Positions 25,846-34,910 of a stretch of DNA of 64,000 nucleotides are shown here, piece after piece; the stretch's first letter is position 1; each line of letters starts with the position of its first letter. The DNA is taken from positions 120,634 to 184,633 of the forward strand of contig NZ_JAAABI010000005.1 of assembly GCF_009903685.1 (NCBI RefSeq). Reading direction: 5' to 3'. The position numbers were made by a program, and so were the translations under genes. Source of the stretch: Flagellimonas ochracea. GTDB lineage: Bacteria > Bacteroidota > Bacteroidia > Flavobacteriales > Flavobacteriaceae. The notes under the pieces are model-generated. The model ran no database searches, was not told the DNA's origin, and saw nothing but the letters and a program-made list of their open reading frames with translations.

Positions 25846-25991
25846 CTGGTAATTTAGTAGGTGTCATACCCATATGATTTCCATATAATAACGTTTCAAA
25901 CTCCCCAAATAGTATCTGCAGAAGATCAAAAAGGTTTTCGTTTGATTAGCAATTTAAATTCAGTATCTTTTTCATTCAAACTAGACCATCC

Positions 25992-27719
25992 ATGAAAATC
26001 CAGGCAAAACTGACATTGCTCTTATTGTTATTATTGGGCGCATGTGCAAAAAAAGAAAACCAAAACCATATTTTCGTCTCATTTACAGAAGCAGCTAATG
26101 AAAAAGCCTTGGATGGAAGATTGCTTCTAATGCTTTCCACAAATGATGATCAGGAACCCCGATTTCAGATAAATGGGGGTTTAAATACGCAATTGATTTT
26201 TGGGGTGGATGTAGATGGTATGAATCCGGGAGATGAAATCATTTTTGATGATACCATTCTCGGATTTCCCTATACAAGTTTAGATGAAATCCCTGAGGGG
26301 GAATACAATGTGCAAGCACTGTTGCACACCTATGAGACCTTTAATTTGGCTACGGGCCACACGGTTAAACTGCCCATGGACAATGGCGAAGGACAACAAT
26401 GGAACAGGTCACCCGGAAATCTGTATAGCGAGCCGTTCAAGATCAGTATTGGTGAAAAAGGAATCCAAGATATCAAGGTTGTCATGGAAAAGGTAATTTC
26501 GCCCATTGAAGAACCAGAGGATACCGAATGGATAAAACACATCAAGATAAAATCAGAAAAACTATCGGAGTTTTGGGGTAGGGACATGTATTTGGGTGCC
26601 CACGTTTTACTGCCAAAAGGCTTTAAGGAGCATCCAGAAGCCAAGTATCCGATGATGATTTTTCATGGGCACTTTCCAGACGACTTTGGTGGTTTTAGGA
26701 CGACACCGCCAGACCCGAATCTAAAACCCGAATACTCAGCACGATTCGATGTTGAAGGATATAATATCATTCAGCAACAAGAGGCCTATGATTTTTACAA
26801 AAGGTGGAACGAACCTGATTTCCCCAGATTTTTGATTATTGAGATTCAGCATCCCACACCCTATTATGATGATTCCTATGCCGTGAACTCCGCCAGTCAA
26901 GGCCCCTATGGCGATGCAATCACACACGAATTGATTCCGTATATCGAGAAAGAGTTTAGGGGTATCGGCGAAGGATGGTCTCGATTTTTGTACGGCGGTT
27001 CCACAGGAGGCTGGGAAGCCCTGGCCGTTCAGGTAAACTATCCAGAAGAATATAATGGTTGCTTTGCCGCATGTCCGGACCCCATCGATTTTAGGGCATA
27101 TTGCCTCACCAATATCTATGAGGACACAAATGCGTATTACTATGATAGTGAGCACAAGTCATTAGAGGTTCCCGCGCATCGGGACTATCTGGGGCATGTT
27201 CAGACCACGACCAGGGAATACAATCAATTGGAATTGGTCTTGGGCACCAAATCCAGGTCCGGACAACAATGGGATATTTGGGAAGCCACCTATTCACCCC
27301 AAGGAAAAGATGGCTATCCAGAACGCCTTTGGGATAAAATGACAGGAGAAATTGATCCAAAAGTGGCAGCATATTGGAAAGAAAACTATGATCTGAGGTA
27401 TATTTTGGAAAGGGATTGGGAGAAATTAGGAGAAAAATTGAGGGGCAAAATTCATATCTATTGCGGCGATATGGATAACTATTATTTGAACAATGCCGTT
27501 TATTTGATGGAAGATTTTCTGGAAAATACTTCAGATCCTTATTACGATGGTGAGGTGTTGTATGGCGATAGGGCAGAACATTGCTGGAATGGCGACCCAG
27601 AACTCCCGAACCATATAAGCCGTTTGCGTTACAATAGCATGTATGTGCCCAAGATTATGAAACGTATTGCGGAGAGCGCTCCGAAAGGTGCGGACTTGAC
27701 AAGCTGGCGATATAAATAA
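25992..27719 (+). CDS. Putative esterase lipoprotein (alpha/beta hydrolase)
   Basis: 575 residues. The signal peptide ends in a lipobox LLGAC (Cys18), so it is an exported lipoprotein. Residues of about 25-165 form a beta-rich domain of their own (FEVSFTEAAN-like start, FGVDVDGMNPGDEI). The alpha/beta hydrolase (esterase, PF00756-like) domain then follows, with PMMIFHGHFPDDFGG and the nucleophile elbow YGGSTGGWEA, placing the Ser at residue 337. A late acidic residue in IYCGDMDNYYLNNAV and a His in GDRAEHCWNGDPEL would complete the triad. The substrate is unknown. The DUF2306 gene follows after 4 bp, likely in the same operon. Confidence 0.85.
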   Translation: MKIQAKLTLLLLLLLGACAKKENQNHIFVSFTEAANEKALDGRLLLMLSTNDDQEPRFQINGGLNTQLIFGVDVDGMNPGDEIIFDDTILGFPYTSLDEIPEGEYNVQALLHTYETFNLATGHTVKLPMDNGEGQQWNRSPGNLYSEPFKISIGEKGIQDIKVVMEKVISPIEEPEDTEWIKHIKIKSEKLSEFWGRDMYLGAHVLLPKGFKEHPEAKYPMMIFHGHFPDDFGGFRTTPPDPNLKPEYSARFDVEGYNIIQQQEAYDFYKRWNEPDFPRFLIIEIQHPTPYYDDSYAVNSASQGPYGDAITHELIPYIEKEFRGIGEGWSRFLYGGSTGGWEALAVQVNYPEEYNGCFAACPDPIDFRAYCLTNIYEDTNAYYYDSEHKSLEVPAHRDYLGHVQTTTREYNQLELVLGTKSRSGQQWDIWEATYSPQGKDGYPERLWDKMTGEIDPKVAAYWKENYDLRYILERDWEKLGEKLRGKIHIYCGDMDNYYLNNAVYLMEDFLENTSDPYYDGEVLYGDRAEHCWNGDPELPNHISRLRYNSMYVPKIMKRIAESAPKGADLTSWRYK

Positions 27720-27723
27720 AGAC

Positions 27724-28347
27724 ATGGGACGTACCAGAAATAAAATAGCATGGATTGTGTTTGCGACTTTGGCAATTTCCATAGGTCTATATCCCGCTAT
27801 GTATCTTATTATGCCTCAGGATGCAGGTTTATTGGCAAGTAAATCCAGCGAAATATTGACCAATGTGGTATGGCAAATTGGATTTTATGGACATATTTCA
27901 TTTGGGGGTTTGGCTTTGCTCACGGGGTGGTCACAGTTTAGCAAAAAAATTAGGGCCAAGAACTTGCAATTGCATAGAAACCTAGGCAAGATATATGTAT
28001 TCTCTGTTCTGATAAGTGGTGTATGCGGTGTATATATTGGATTTTTCGCAACAGGTGGATTTATTCCTGCTTTGGGATTCATTTTATTGGGCTTGGTTTG
28101 GCTTTTTACCACCGGAAAGGCCTATTTGGCAATAAAACGAGGCGATTTATCCTTGCACCAAGGCATGATGATCTATAGTTACGCTGCCTGTTTTGCAGCT
28201 GTTACTTTGAGAATATGGTTACCACTTTTGACCATGGCTTTCGGCGAGTTTTTGATAGCCTACAAGATAGTGGCCTGGCTTTGCTGGGTACCCAATATCA
28301 TTTTTGCCCACTTATGGGTTCGTAGAAAAGGGCTTACGATAGATTAA
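27724..28347 (+). CDS. DUF2306 membrane protein
   Basis: 207 residues with six hydrophobic helices. The pattern YGHISFGGLALLTGWSQF, the helix-loop NLQLHRNLGKIYVFSVLISG and LSLHQGMMIYSYAACFAAVT match the DUF2306 family of predicted membrane proteins with conserved His residues. These His residues may bind haem or metal, but the function is not established. It begins 4 bp after the esterase stop, so it is probably co-transcribed. Convergent with the next gene. Confidence 0.85.
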   Translation: MGRTRNKIAWIVFATLAISIGLYPAMYLIMPQDAGLLASKSSEILTNVVWQIGFYGHISFGGLALLTGWSQFSKKIRAKNLQLHRNLGKIYVFSVLISGVCGVYIGFFATGGFIPALGFILLGLVWLFTTGKAYLAIKRGDLSLHQGMMIYSYAACFAAVTLRIWLPLLTMAFGEFLIAYKIVAWLCWVPNIIFAHLWVRRKGLTID

Positions 28348-28349
28348 AC

Positions 28350-28772
28350 CTACTTGGCAAACAGTTGCCCAATGTCCTTGAAAGCTTTAAATTCCAAGGC
28401 ATTTCCAGCAGGATCTAGAAAAAACATGGTCGCTTGCTCTCCTACTTCACCTTCAAAACGGATGTAGGGCTCAATAATGAACTTAACTCCCTTTTCTTTC
28501 AATTGTTTGGAAAATGACTGAAACGTATCCCATGGAAGCACCACGCCGTAGTGGGGCACAGGGACATTTTTACCATCCACTGGGTTGGTGTGCAAATCTT
28601 CTTCTGACTTGGGCTTGTAATGAATGACCAATTGATGCCCAAAAAGATTGAAATCTACCCAATGATCACTGCTTCTACCTTCTTCGCACCCAAGAATTTC
28701 GCTATAAAATGTTCTACATGCATCCAGATTATGTACCGGAATGGCGATGTGGAAAGGAGTTATTTTTTGCAT
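28350..28772 (-). CDS. VOC-family (glyoxalase/dioxygenase-like) protein
   Basis: 140 residues. Two beta-alpha-beta-beta-beta modules of the vicinal oxygen chelate fold are visible: [60 protein letters not shown] and [17 protein letters not shown]. Metal ligands are plausibly His8, His79 or so, and the Glu of ALEFKAF. The reaction is unknown; family members include glyoxalase I, dioxygenases and fosfomycin-resistance enzymes. Cytoplasmic. The alpha/beta hydrolase gene lies 33 bp upstream on the same strand. Confidence 0.9.
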   Translation of the reverse strand: MQKITPFHIAIPVHNLDACRTFYSEILGCEEGRSSDHWVDFNLFGHQLVIHYKPKSEEDLHTNPVDGKNVPVPHYGVVLPWDTFQSFSKQLKEKGVKFIIEPYIRFEGEVGEQATMFFLDPAGNALEFKAFKDIGQLFAK

Positions 28773-28805
28773 GAATGATTTTTTAAGTAAAGTAAAACTT
28801 CTTTG

Positions 28806-29645
28806 CTAAGCTTCCAAAAAATCAATGATTTGATTGTTGACTTCTTCCTGATGCATGGAATGTCCCAAACCTTCCGTAGTTACCAATTGGCTTCCTTTCC
28901 ACGCTTCGTGCACCGCAACCGAAGCATGATAAGGTGCAATGGCATCAAATCGGTCATGAAAAAGAAGTCCCTTTTTCGTATTGTTTTTTACAAACCTGGA
29001 CGCTGAAAAATCATGGATGCGGAATCCAAAACGTTTTAAGATGTAATTGTCCAAGGTCTGCATCACTCTGTCGTTGAATCGAAGTAAATCCTGATAGTGT
29101 CCCATTATTTCGTGGAACTCCGAAGGAGCTCCGATAATGACCATCTTATCAACTTGTGGATTTGGATTATTGTATTCATTGTAGATTAAGGTCATTCCAC
29201 CCACAGAGTGTCCGATTACATGTTTGGGGTCATATTTTTTTATCATATGGTGAACTGCTTCTTCATAAAGGGGTACATACAGTAATTTTCCGGAGGAATG
29301 GCCATGTGCGGGAGCATCAAAAGCGATGATGTTGAAATCAGCTTCTTTAAGCTTTTTGATGAGGTTTCGCCACCTAAAGGCATTACTTTCCCAACCATGC
29401 ACCAACAGCACAGTCTCTTTACGCCCCTCCCATCGATATGATTGCAGTTGATGGCCCGAAACTTCTTCAATGTCCATCTTGGATACTTCTAAAAATGTCT
29501 TTTGCTGTGGCAGAACACGACCTCTTCGTACTCTACAAAATAGGGTAAAAGCGGAATGAGCGGCTTTTTGGGGAGCAAAAAAGGCATAGAGGTTAAAAAA
29601 TTGACCATAAGCCAATGGAAGTATTTTGGTCAGGAGTTTTTTCAT
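28806..29645 (-). CDS. Alpha/beta hydrolase
   Basis: 279 residues. The fold shows as VLLVHGWESNAFRWRNLIKK (the oxyanion HGW region), IIAFDAPAHGHSSGKLL, nucleophile elbow IGHSVGGMT, and a late LLFHDRFDAIAPYH with the acid residue followed by GLGHSMHQEEV with the catalytic His. An N-terminal stretch LTKILPLAYGQFFNLYAF may be a membrane-associated helix. The substrate is unknown. It is divergent from an HxlR regulator 97 bp away, which could control it. Confidence 0.88.
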   Translation of the reverse strand: MKKLLTKILPLAYGQFFNLYAFFAPQKAAHSAFTLFCRVRRGRVLPQQKTFLEVSKMDIEEVSGHQLQSYRWEGRKETVLLVHGWESNAFRWRNLIKKLKEADFNIIAFDAPAHGHSSGKLLYVPLYEEAVHHMIKKYDPKHVIGHSVGGMTLIYNEYNNPNPQVDKMVIIGAPSEFHEIMGHYQDLLRFNDRVMQTLDNYILKRFGFRIHDFSASRFVKNNTKKGLLFHDRFDAIAPYHASVAVHEAWKGSQLVTTEGLGHSMHQEEVNNQIIDFLEA

Positions 29646-29742
29646 AAGGTTACTTTTTGTAACTTACTCTATTAAAGAAACTAAAAATACACATTCATTT
29701 TGTAAAATAAAAGAAGTCACTTAACCCCTACCAAGTATAACA

Positions 29743-30165
29743 ATGGAAACTGTAGTTGAAAATCAGAAGATTAGAACGGCAAAAAAATTAGAAAAAATGT
29801 TTGGGCATATTGATTACAAGAATCCGCCTGAACTTTGTCCAGTGCGGGATGTGATGTCGGTGGCTTCTGACCAGTGGAGCACTTTGATTCTTCTTTGGCT
29901 GGGTTTTTTTCATGTGTTACGATTCAACAAGCTTAAAAAATATGTCTACGGAATTTCCAACAAGGTCTTAAGTCAGCGACTAAAAGTATTGGAGGCTGAT
30001 GGATATCTAAAGCGCAAAGCATACAAAGAGGTTCCTATCAGAGTAGAGTACAGTTTAACTGAATTTGGACAGACCTATGTGGAAAAATTATTGGAACTGA
30101 CCGAGTGGATGCAGACCAACAGTCCCAAGGTATTGGCGAATCGCGAAAAATATGGATTGCTTTAG
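29743..30165 (+). CDS. HxlR-family transcriptional regulator
   Basis: 140 residues with the winged-helix HxlR pattern. It includes CPVRDVMSVASDQWSTLILL with the conserved N-terminal Cys, RFNKLKKYVYGISNKVLSQR, and LEADGYLKRKAYKEVPIRVE, followed by YSLTEFG. The single Cys can act as a redox or electrophile sensor in some relatives. It is divergently transcribed from the alpha/beta hydrolase, whose promoter it may regulate, and its stop overlaps the convergent DUF4440-like gene by 4 nt. Confidence 0.92.
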   Translation: METVVENQKIRTAKKLEKMFGHIDYKNPPELCPVRDVMSVASDQWSTLILLWLGFFHVLRFNKLKKYVYGISNKVLSQRLKVLEADGYLKRKAYKEVPIRVEYSLTEFGQTYVEKLLELTEWMQTNSPKVLANREKYGLL

Positions 30166-31121
30166 TCCTGGATTCGATTCCAAATATCCAAGTACATTTT
30201 CCAATTGCCATTTTCTTTTTTCCAGACTACTACATATTTTCCTTTCCAGTCGACCACAGAACCATCTTTACGTTCGGTTTTTCCCTGATAGTATCCGTAA
30301 TCATGGGCGTAATTACCAAAAAACTTGATTTCTTGTGGTAGGATTTCATGATGGAGGATTTTGGCTCCAGCCCCTTGCATCCATTTGGCTTTGATTGCTT
30401 CCCTGCTGGAGATGATATCGGCATTATTTGGAAAAATCTTGGCATCCAAGGTATAGCTGTTGGCAATAGTTTCATAATCACCATTGATAAAAGCGGTTGA
30501 AAAATTTCGGGTAGCCTCCAGTATTTTCTCCTTTTCATGGGCCTCATTTTTTGAAACTTTTGCTCCGGAGCAGTCGATTTTCCAAGTTGGGAATACTATG
30601 GATTCCGTTTTGTCGACCCATTCCCCAACCCACTTGTAACCTTTCTCATCCATGTCATAAAAGGTAAGTCTGTAATAACCGTCCATTCCGTTTGGTGCCT
30701 TTGACTCGCGGTAGAGTACTATATTTCCGTCCTCAGTTTTTCCTCCTTCCCAGGCTGGCAATGTAGGAGATGCTCTCGGATGACTATAATAGTGCACATA
30801 CCATTTGGTGCTATCCGGGATAAACTGTCTGATGCTTCCGGAATAGGTGCCGTCTTCTTTTAGGGTTTCATCCTGAACCCCCATGCCATTCATGATATAT
30901 TTGAAACGCCAAACCATGTTTGTTGGCTCAGCCCACGTTTGGTCAGGGTTTCGCAACTCCGATATGCAGTTGCATTCCCCGATCATAGGTGCAAAATCCA
31001 ACAACTCTTTGGGAGCTTCAGGGTTTGGGAGCCCATACGGATGTTCTGATGAAGGCTCATAATCATATTGAGCCAACAAAGTCAAAGGAAACAGAAACAG
31101 GGATAATAAAAGGTTTTTCAT
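30162..31121 (-). CDS. Secreted protein with C-terminal SnoaL/DUF4440-like domain
   Basis: 319 residues. The signal peptide ends in LLAQ. The middle third (DFAPMIGECNCISELRNP, GMGVQDETLKEDGTYSGS, YYRLTFYDMDEKGYKWVGEW) resembles a lipocalin-like or DUF1579 domain. The last third (EKILEATRNFSTAFINGDYE, LDAKIFPNNADIISSREAIK, VVWKKENGNWKMYLDIWN) is a nuclear-transport-factor-2/SnoaL fold as in DUF4440 proteins. The protein is therefore likely a periplasmic ligand-binding or enzyme protein of unknown substrate. It is a single gene with convergent partners. Confidence 0.8.
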   Translation of the reverse strand: MKNLLLSLFLFPLTLLAQYDYEPSSEHPYGLPNPEAPKELLDFAPMIGECNCISELRNPDQTWAEPTNMVWRFKYIMNGMGVQDETLKEDGTYSGSIRQFIPDSTKWYVHYYSHPRASPTLPAWEGGKTEDGNIVLYRESKAPNGMDGYYRLTFYDMDEKGYKWVGEWVDKTESIVFPTWKIDCSGAKVSKNEAHEKEKILEATRNFSTAFINGDYETIANSYTLDAKIFPNNADIISSREAIKAKWMQGAGAKILHHEILPQEIKFFGNYAHDYGYYQGKTERKDGSVVDWKGKYVVVWKKENGNWKMYLDIWNRIQD

Positions 31122-31196
31122 TTGGATTGGTTTTCACACAAATTACCCAAATGCGGCCAGAAAACCTTTAGGTTTAGGAATTTGTTAACGGTGTGA

Positions 31197-31745
31197 CTAA
31201 TCCCACCCAATCATCAAATACTTTATTTTGGCCGTTCCAGGTATTTGCACCGCTTCAATATTGGATGTTGTATATCGTAGGTTGGTAGGCAGTTCTTCCT
31301 TGTCGATAGTAAAATATAGGTTGCTTTCCCTTGGAAAAATAACCACGCTGTTCAAAGTGGTCACTATTTTTTTGATGGAATAATTTTTTTGGATTTCGCG
31401 AAAAGTACTTCTTAGGCCAATACCTTTGTCAGTTTGGTAGCGAGCATCAAAAACCCTTACATTTTCAATGGTGGGAATACTATCTAATGAAGGGGTAAGC
31501 GTTAACAGATGCTTTCCGCTTTTTGTGAAAATCTTGATTTTCGTTGTTTTTCCCACTTTAATGGTTGAAGTATCCTGTACTATCGAATCCCTCACAAAAA
31601 CCGATTCCAATTGGGATACTTGAGTCGTTTTCAATAAGGGACCCACACTTTGTTCGGTAATAAGAAAAGCGGTGTCTTTCTTCGAACAGTTGAAGGAAAC
31701 CGTTAATAACAAAAAATATAAGGCGACATGATATGGGTTCTTCAT
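31197..31745 (-). CDS. Predicted lipoprotein, unknown function
   Basis: 182 residues. The signal peptide ends in a lipobox-like SFNC (Cys20). The mature part is beta-rich, with many short strands (KTTKIKIFTKSGKHLLTLTP, GLRSTFREIQKNYSIKKIVT, VVIFPRESNLYFTIDKEELP). Similar small DUF1131-like lipoproteins exist, but I make no assignment. It lies 6 bp after the cupin gene on the same strand, so the two are likely one transcript. Confidence 0.65.
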   Translation of the reverse strand: MKNPYHVALYFLLLTVSFNCSKKDTAFLITEQSVGPLLKTTQVSQLESVFVRDSIVQDTSTIKVGKTTKIKIFTKSGKHLLTLTPSLDSIPTIENVRVFDARYQTDKGIGLRSTFREIQKNYSIKKIVTTLNSVVIFPRESNLYFTIDKEELPTNLRYTTSNIEAVQIPGTAKIKYLMIGWD

Positions 31746-31751
31746 TTTTTT

Positions 31752-32096
31752 CTAAGTGGATTCTTCAATTCTATCATTTTTGGTTGTTGGTTCGGATATG
31801 ACCAGAAAATGTGATGAGCTATCCGAATCGTTTATTATCTGATGCTGGATTCCAGGTGCTAAATGAAAACCTTCGCCCTTTGCCAGACTATAAGACACAT
31901 TCTGAAGTTTTATTACGAGTCTGCCCTGCAAAACATAGAAAAACTGTTGCGAATACTTATGATAATGGGGTTTTTCTGCTGTTTTGGGGGGCATTGTCTC
32001 TTGTATAATGCTCAATGAATCAGTTTTGACGAGATGCCATCCATCGCAACCTTCTCCCCAATGGTAATGTTCCGCATTTTCGATGTGCCTTTTCAA
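31752..32096 (-). CDS. Cupin-domain protein
   Basis: 114 residues forming one cupin beta-barrel. Cupin motif 1 appears as EKPHYHKYSQQFFYVLQGRL (HxH, then Gly), and motif 2 as EGFHLAPGIQHQIINDSDSS, with a second His pair for metal binding. Small single-domain cupins are sugar isomerases, dioxygenases or binding proteins; the function cannot be read here. Cytoplasmic. It precedes the small lipoprotein gene and follows the ATPase gene on the minus strand. Confidence 0.85.
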   Translation of the reverse strand: MKRHIENAEHYHWGEGCDGWHLVKTDSLSIIQETMPPKTAEKPHYHKYSQQFFYVLQGRLVIKLQNVSYSLAKGEGFHLAPGIQHQIINDSDSSSHFLVISEPTTKNDRIEEST

Positions 32097-32115
32097 AACT
32101 GTAATAATTTTAGCG

Positions 32116-33636
32116 TCAACGAATCACTTTCTTAAGCACACCTAAAACCCCACGGATAAAGGTGGCGCTGGTAAGGACTTTTACCACCGGGTTCATTCTC
32201 GTGCTTCGTCTTGTGGAAGTTCTTCTTCTTGAGGATGTTTTTTGGTCCTTCTCTTTTTCTGCTTCCTTTTCTGCCTTTTTAATTTTTTCATTCAAAATTT
32301 CATAAGCACTTTCGCGATTAATCTCATCATTATATTTTTTGACCAGCTTCGATTTTCCGATGGTTTTCTTCAATTCAGCATCCGTCAAAATGTCCATGCG
32401 ACTCATCGGTGCACGTAGCAAGGTTGCGGCTAAAGGCGTTGGCCTACCTTTTTCATCCAAAGCGGATATCAATGCTTCGCCAATTCCCAAAGAGGTCAGT
32501 ACCTCCTTGGTGTCGTAGAATTCCGAAATGGGGTAGTTCTCCGCGGTCAACTTTATCGCTTTTCGGTCTTTTGCCGTAAAAGCCCTGAGGGCATGCTGTA
32601 CCTTCAACCCAAGCTGTGCCAACACATCATCGGGTACATCGGTGGGGTTTTGGGTCACGAAATAAAGTCCGATTCCTTTGGAACGTATTAATTTCACAAT
32701 GCTCTCAATCTGGTCCAAAAGCGCTTTGGAGGCATTGTCAAAAATCAAATGTGCTTCATCAATAAAGAGAATCAGTTCGGGTCTATCACTATCGCCCTGC
32801 TCAGGAAAGGTCGAGTAAATCTCGGCCAAAAGGCTCAACATAAATGTGGAGAATAGTTTGGGTCGGTCCTGAATATCGGTAAGGCGAATGATATTGATAT
32901 ACCCCTTGCCATTTTCATCAATTCGGACTAAATCATCAACTTCGAAGGATTTTTCTCCAAAAAATAAGTCAGCTCCTTGTTGCTCCAATTCAATGATTTT
33001 TCTAAGGATGGTGCCAGTAGAACTGGTGGAGATACGACCATAGGATTCTTGGAACTCTTTCTTTCCTTCTCCGGTGGCATATTGCAATACTTTTTTAAAG
33101 TCTTTTAAGTCCAACAAGGGCAGTTTGTTGTCATCGCAGTATTTGAAGACAACGGCCACAATCCCTTCTTGGGTAACGGTCAGGTCCAATATTCTGGAAA
33201 GTAGGACAGGACCAAACTCAGATACGGTGGCTCGCAATCTGACCCCATCTTGTTCCGAGAGTGACAAAATCTCCACGGGAAACCCTTTAGCTTCAAAGGG
33301 CAATCCAATTTTTTCGTGACGTTCATCAATTTTGGGATGTCCCGGACTAGGTTGGGCTATACCGCTCAAATCACCTTTTAGGTCCATCAATAGAACCGGA
33401 ATGCCCTTTTCGGAAAGATTTTCGGCCAATACTTGCAAGGTTTTGGTTTTTCCAGTTCCTGTGGCTCCCGCAATGAGGCCGTGGCGGTTCAGAGTTTTTA
33501 GGGGTATCTTTATAAAAGCCTTGGTCACCGTTTCACCATCCAGCATGCCAGCACCCATGGTAATGAAGTCACCTTTGGTGGCGTATCCCTTTTCAATATG
33601 ATTAAAGAATTTTTCTTTGCGGTCCATTCCGTTCAA
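32116..33636 (-). CDS. HerA/DUF853-family ATPase (YjgR-like)
   Basis: 506 residues. The Walker A motif is in GLIAGATGTGKTKTLQVLAE and the Walker B-like region in RPELILFIDEAHLIFDNASK. DUF853 landmarks are PVLLMDLKGDLSGIAQPSP and TSLGIGEALISALDEKGRPT with the following PLAATLL. It belongs to the HerA-FtsK superfamily of hexameric DNA-translocase-like ATPases; the E. coli relative is YjgR, of unclear role. The C-terminal tail is Lys/Arg/Ser-rich (TSSRRRTSTRRSTRM), perhaps for nucleic-acid contact. Starts at 33636 or 33627 are both possible. It is divergent from ridA, 47 bp away. Confidence 0.88.
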   Translation of the reverse strand: MNGMDRKEKFFNHIEKGYATKGDFITMGAGMLDGETVTKAFIKIPLKTLNRHGLIAGATGTGKTKTLQVLAENLSEKGIPVLLMDLKGDLSGIAQPSPGHPKIDERHEKIGLPFEAKGFPVEILSLSEQDGVRLRATVSEFGPVLLSRILDLTVTQEGIVAVVFKYCDDNKLPLLDLKDFKKVLQYATGEGKKEFQESYGRISTSSTGTILRKIIELEQQGADLFFGEKSFEVDDLVRIDENGKGYINIIRLTDIQDRPKLFSTFMLSLLAEIYSTFPEQGDSDRPELILFIDEAHLIFDNASKALLDQIESIVKLIRSKGIGLYFVTQNPTDVPDDVLAQLGLKVQHALRAFTAKDRKAIKLTAENYPISEFYDTKEVLTSLGIGEALISALDEKGRPTPLAATLLRAPMSRMDILTDAELKKTIGKSKLVKKYNDEINRESAYEILNEKIKKAEKEAEKEKDQKTSSRRRTSTRRSTRMNPVVKVLTSATFIRGVLGVLKKVIR

Positions 33637-33683
33637 TTTCCGATAAAAATAGGGTAATTTTAAGCAAATCTAAAAATGCGCTT

Positions 33684-34136
33684 ATGAAACGCTTTCAATA
33701 TGTTTTGCTTTTTGTTTTGATGCTTGGACTGAGTTTTTCAACCCATGCCCAAGAAGGTACGGAACTGGTTTTCCATAAATCCCACGAAGTGAAAAAGCAG
33801 CAAGCTCCATTCAGTGATGCCGTTCAGGCAGGAAACCTGTTCTTTTTGGCTGGGCAGATTGGCATGGACCATTCCACCAGAACCATGGTTGAAGGTGGCA
33901 TACAGGCAGAGACCGAACAGGTCATTATGAACATCAAAGCTGTCTTGGCCCAGCATGGCATGACCTTGGACAATGTGGTCAAGTGCACGGTGATTTTGAG
34001 CACCATGGACGATTTTGGAGCCTTCAATGAGATTTATTCCAAGCATTTTACCAAAAAACCTGCCAGGACTACCTTTGCTGCCAGTGGTTTGGCTCGAAAT
34101 GCCAAAATTGAGATTGAAGCAATGGCGATTAAATAG
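33684..34136 (+). CDS. RidA-family protein with signal peptide
   Basis: 150 residues. The first 22 or so form a clear signal peptide (MKRFQYVLLFVLMLGLSFST followed by HAQ), unusual for this family. The mature part is a full RidA/YjgF/UK114 unit: PFSDAVQAGNLFFLAGQIGM, GIQAETEQVIMNIKAVLAQH, VKCTVILSTMDDFGAFNEIY and a C-terminal PARTTFAASGLARNAKIEIE with the conserved Arg that binds imines. Cytoplasmic relatives hydrolyse reactive enamine/imine intermediates; an exported one must act on something in the periplasm. Confidence 0.9.
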   Translation: MKRFQYVLLFVLMLGLSFSTHAQEGTELVFHKSHEVKKQQAPFSDAVQAGNLFFLAGQIGMDHSTRTMVEGGIQAETEQVIMNIKAVLAQHGMTLDNVVKCTVILSTMDDFGAFNEIYSKHFTKKPARTTFAASGLARNAKIEIEAMAIK

Positions 34137-34811
34137 TCATTCCTTTTCCTTGGTGCCCATTATCAATAACCACAGGCAGATCCCTATTTCTCCAATGCTG
34201 GCAGGAATAGTGATATAGTCGGCAATGATGAAGCCCGAATAATTGGGAATCGCTATTCTTCCCAAAAAGTCCAGATAGTAACCTACGCTTCCTACCATAA
34301 GAAGGTAACCCAATAATTTGGGAAGAAACCCAGATTTGAATACAAGATACCCGAACGGAAAAAGCCATAAAGCCCAAAAATTCTGTCCCAAAAGGTTACC
34401 ATCGTTAAATTGATGCATGTAAAACATGACTTGTTCCGCTTTGGACCATGCGGAATTTTCAGGTCCGGAGATTGTTGAGAGTACAGCAAATTTATTCAAC
34501 AAAGCACTGAAAAAAATGGGAACGCTTGGTAGCACCAGGGCCACCATCACAACGGCATAGGACTTGTTCACCTGTTTTAATAAACTGTAAAGGACCAGTG
34601 GAAGAAGCAAAAAAGCGGTAAAGCTGATGGATTCTGCCAATATTCCCAGCCGGAATAGGCTTTCAGAGCTTTGAATGTTTTCCAAGGTTTGCTGCGAATT
34701 GTCCCAAACAATAAGTTTTGATGGAACATACATCAACGAAAAAATTCCAGTGATAACTACAATAAAGTAAAGCAATCCGGCCACACGGGCCTTGGACTTA
34801 TTGTTTTTCAT
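34137..34811 (-). CDS. DUF4386 membrane protein
   Basis: 224 residues with about six hydrophobic helices. It begins KARVAGLLYFIVVITGIFSL, the usual start of DUF4386 proteins. Other landmarks are FRLGILAESISFTAFLLLPL, FALLN-type loops and FWALWLFPFGYLVFKSGFLP followed by LGYLLMVG. Function unknown; annotated members are predicted inner-membrane proteins. Its stop directly abuts the convergent ridA stop. It is divergent from queE. Confidence 0.85.
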   Translation of the reverse strand: MKNNKSKARVAGLLYFIVVITGIFSLMYVPSKLIVWDNSQQTLENIQSSESLFRLGILAESISFTAFLLLPLVLYSLLKQVNKSYAVVMVALVLPSVPIFFSALLNKFAVLSTISGPENSAWSKAEQVMFYMHQFNDGNLLGQNFWALWLFPFGYLVFKSGFLPKLLGYLLMVGSVGYYLDFLGRIAIPNYSGFIIADYITIPASIGEIGICLWLLIMGTKEKE

Positions 34812-34873
34812 AGGGATGGTTTTAGGAAGTAGACGTATTTATTGCTGATTTGTTACCACTTCCCGCCAAATAG

Positions 34874-34906
34874 TTTGTCCGCTCTTTTGCCATATACCTA
34901 TCTTTG
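34874..34906 (+). promoter_or_regulatory. Bacteroidota promoter of queE
   Basis: TTTG at 34874-34877 and TATCTTTG at 34899-34906 are separated by 21 bp and match the TTTG/TAnnTTTG consensus. The queE ATG begins only five bases later, so the message is probably leaderless or nearly so. Confidence 0.65.
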
Positions 34907-34910
34907 CATT

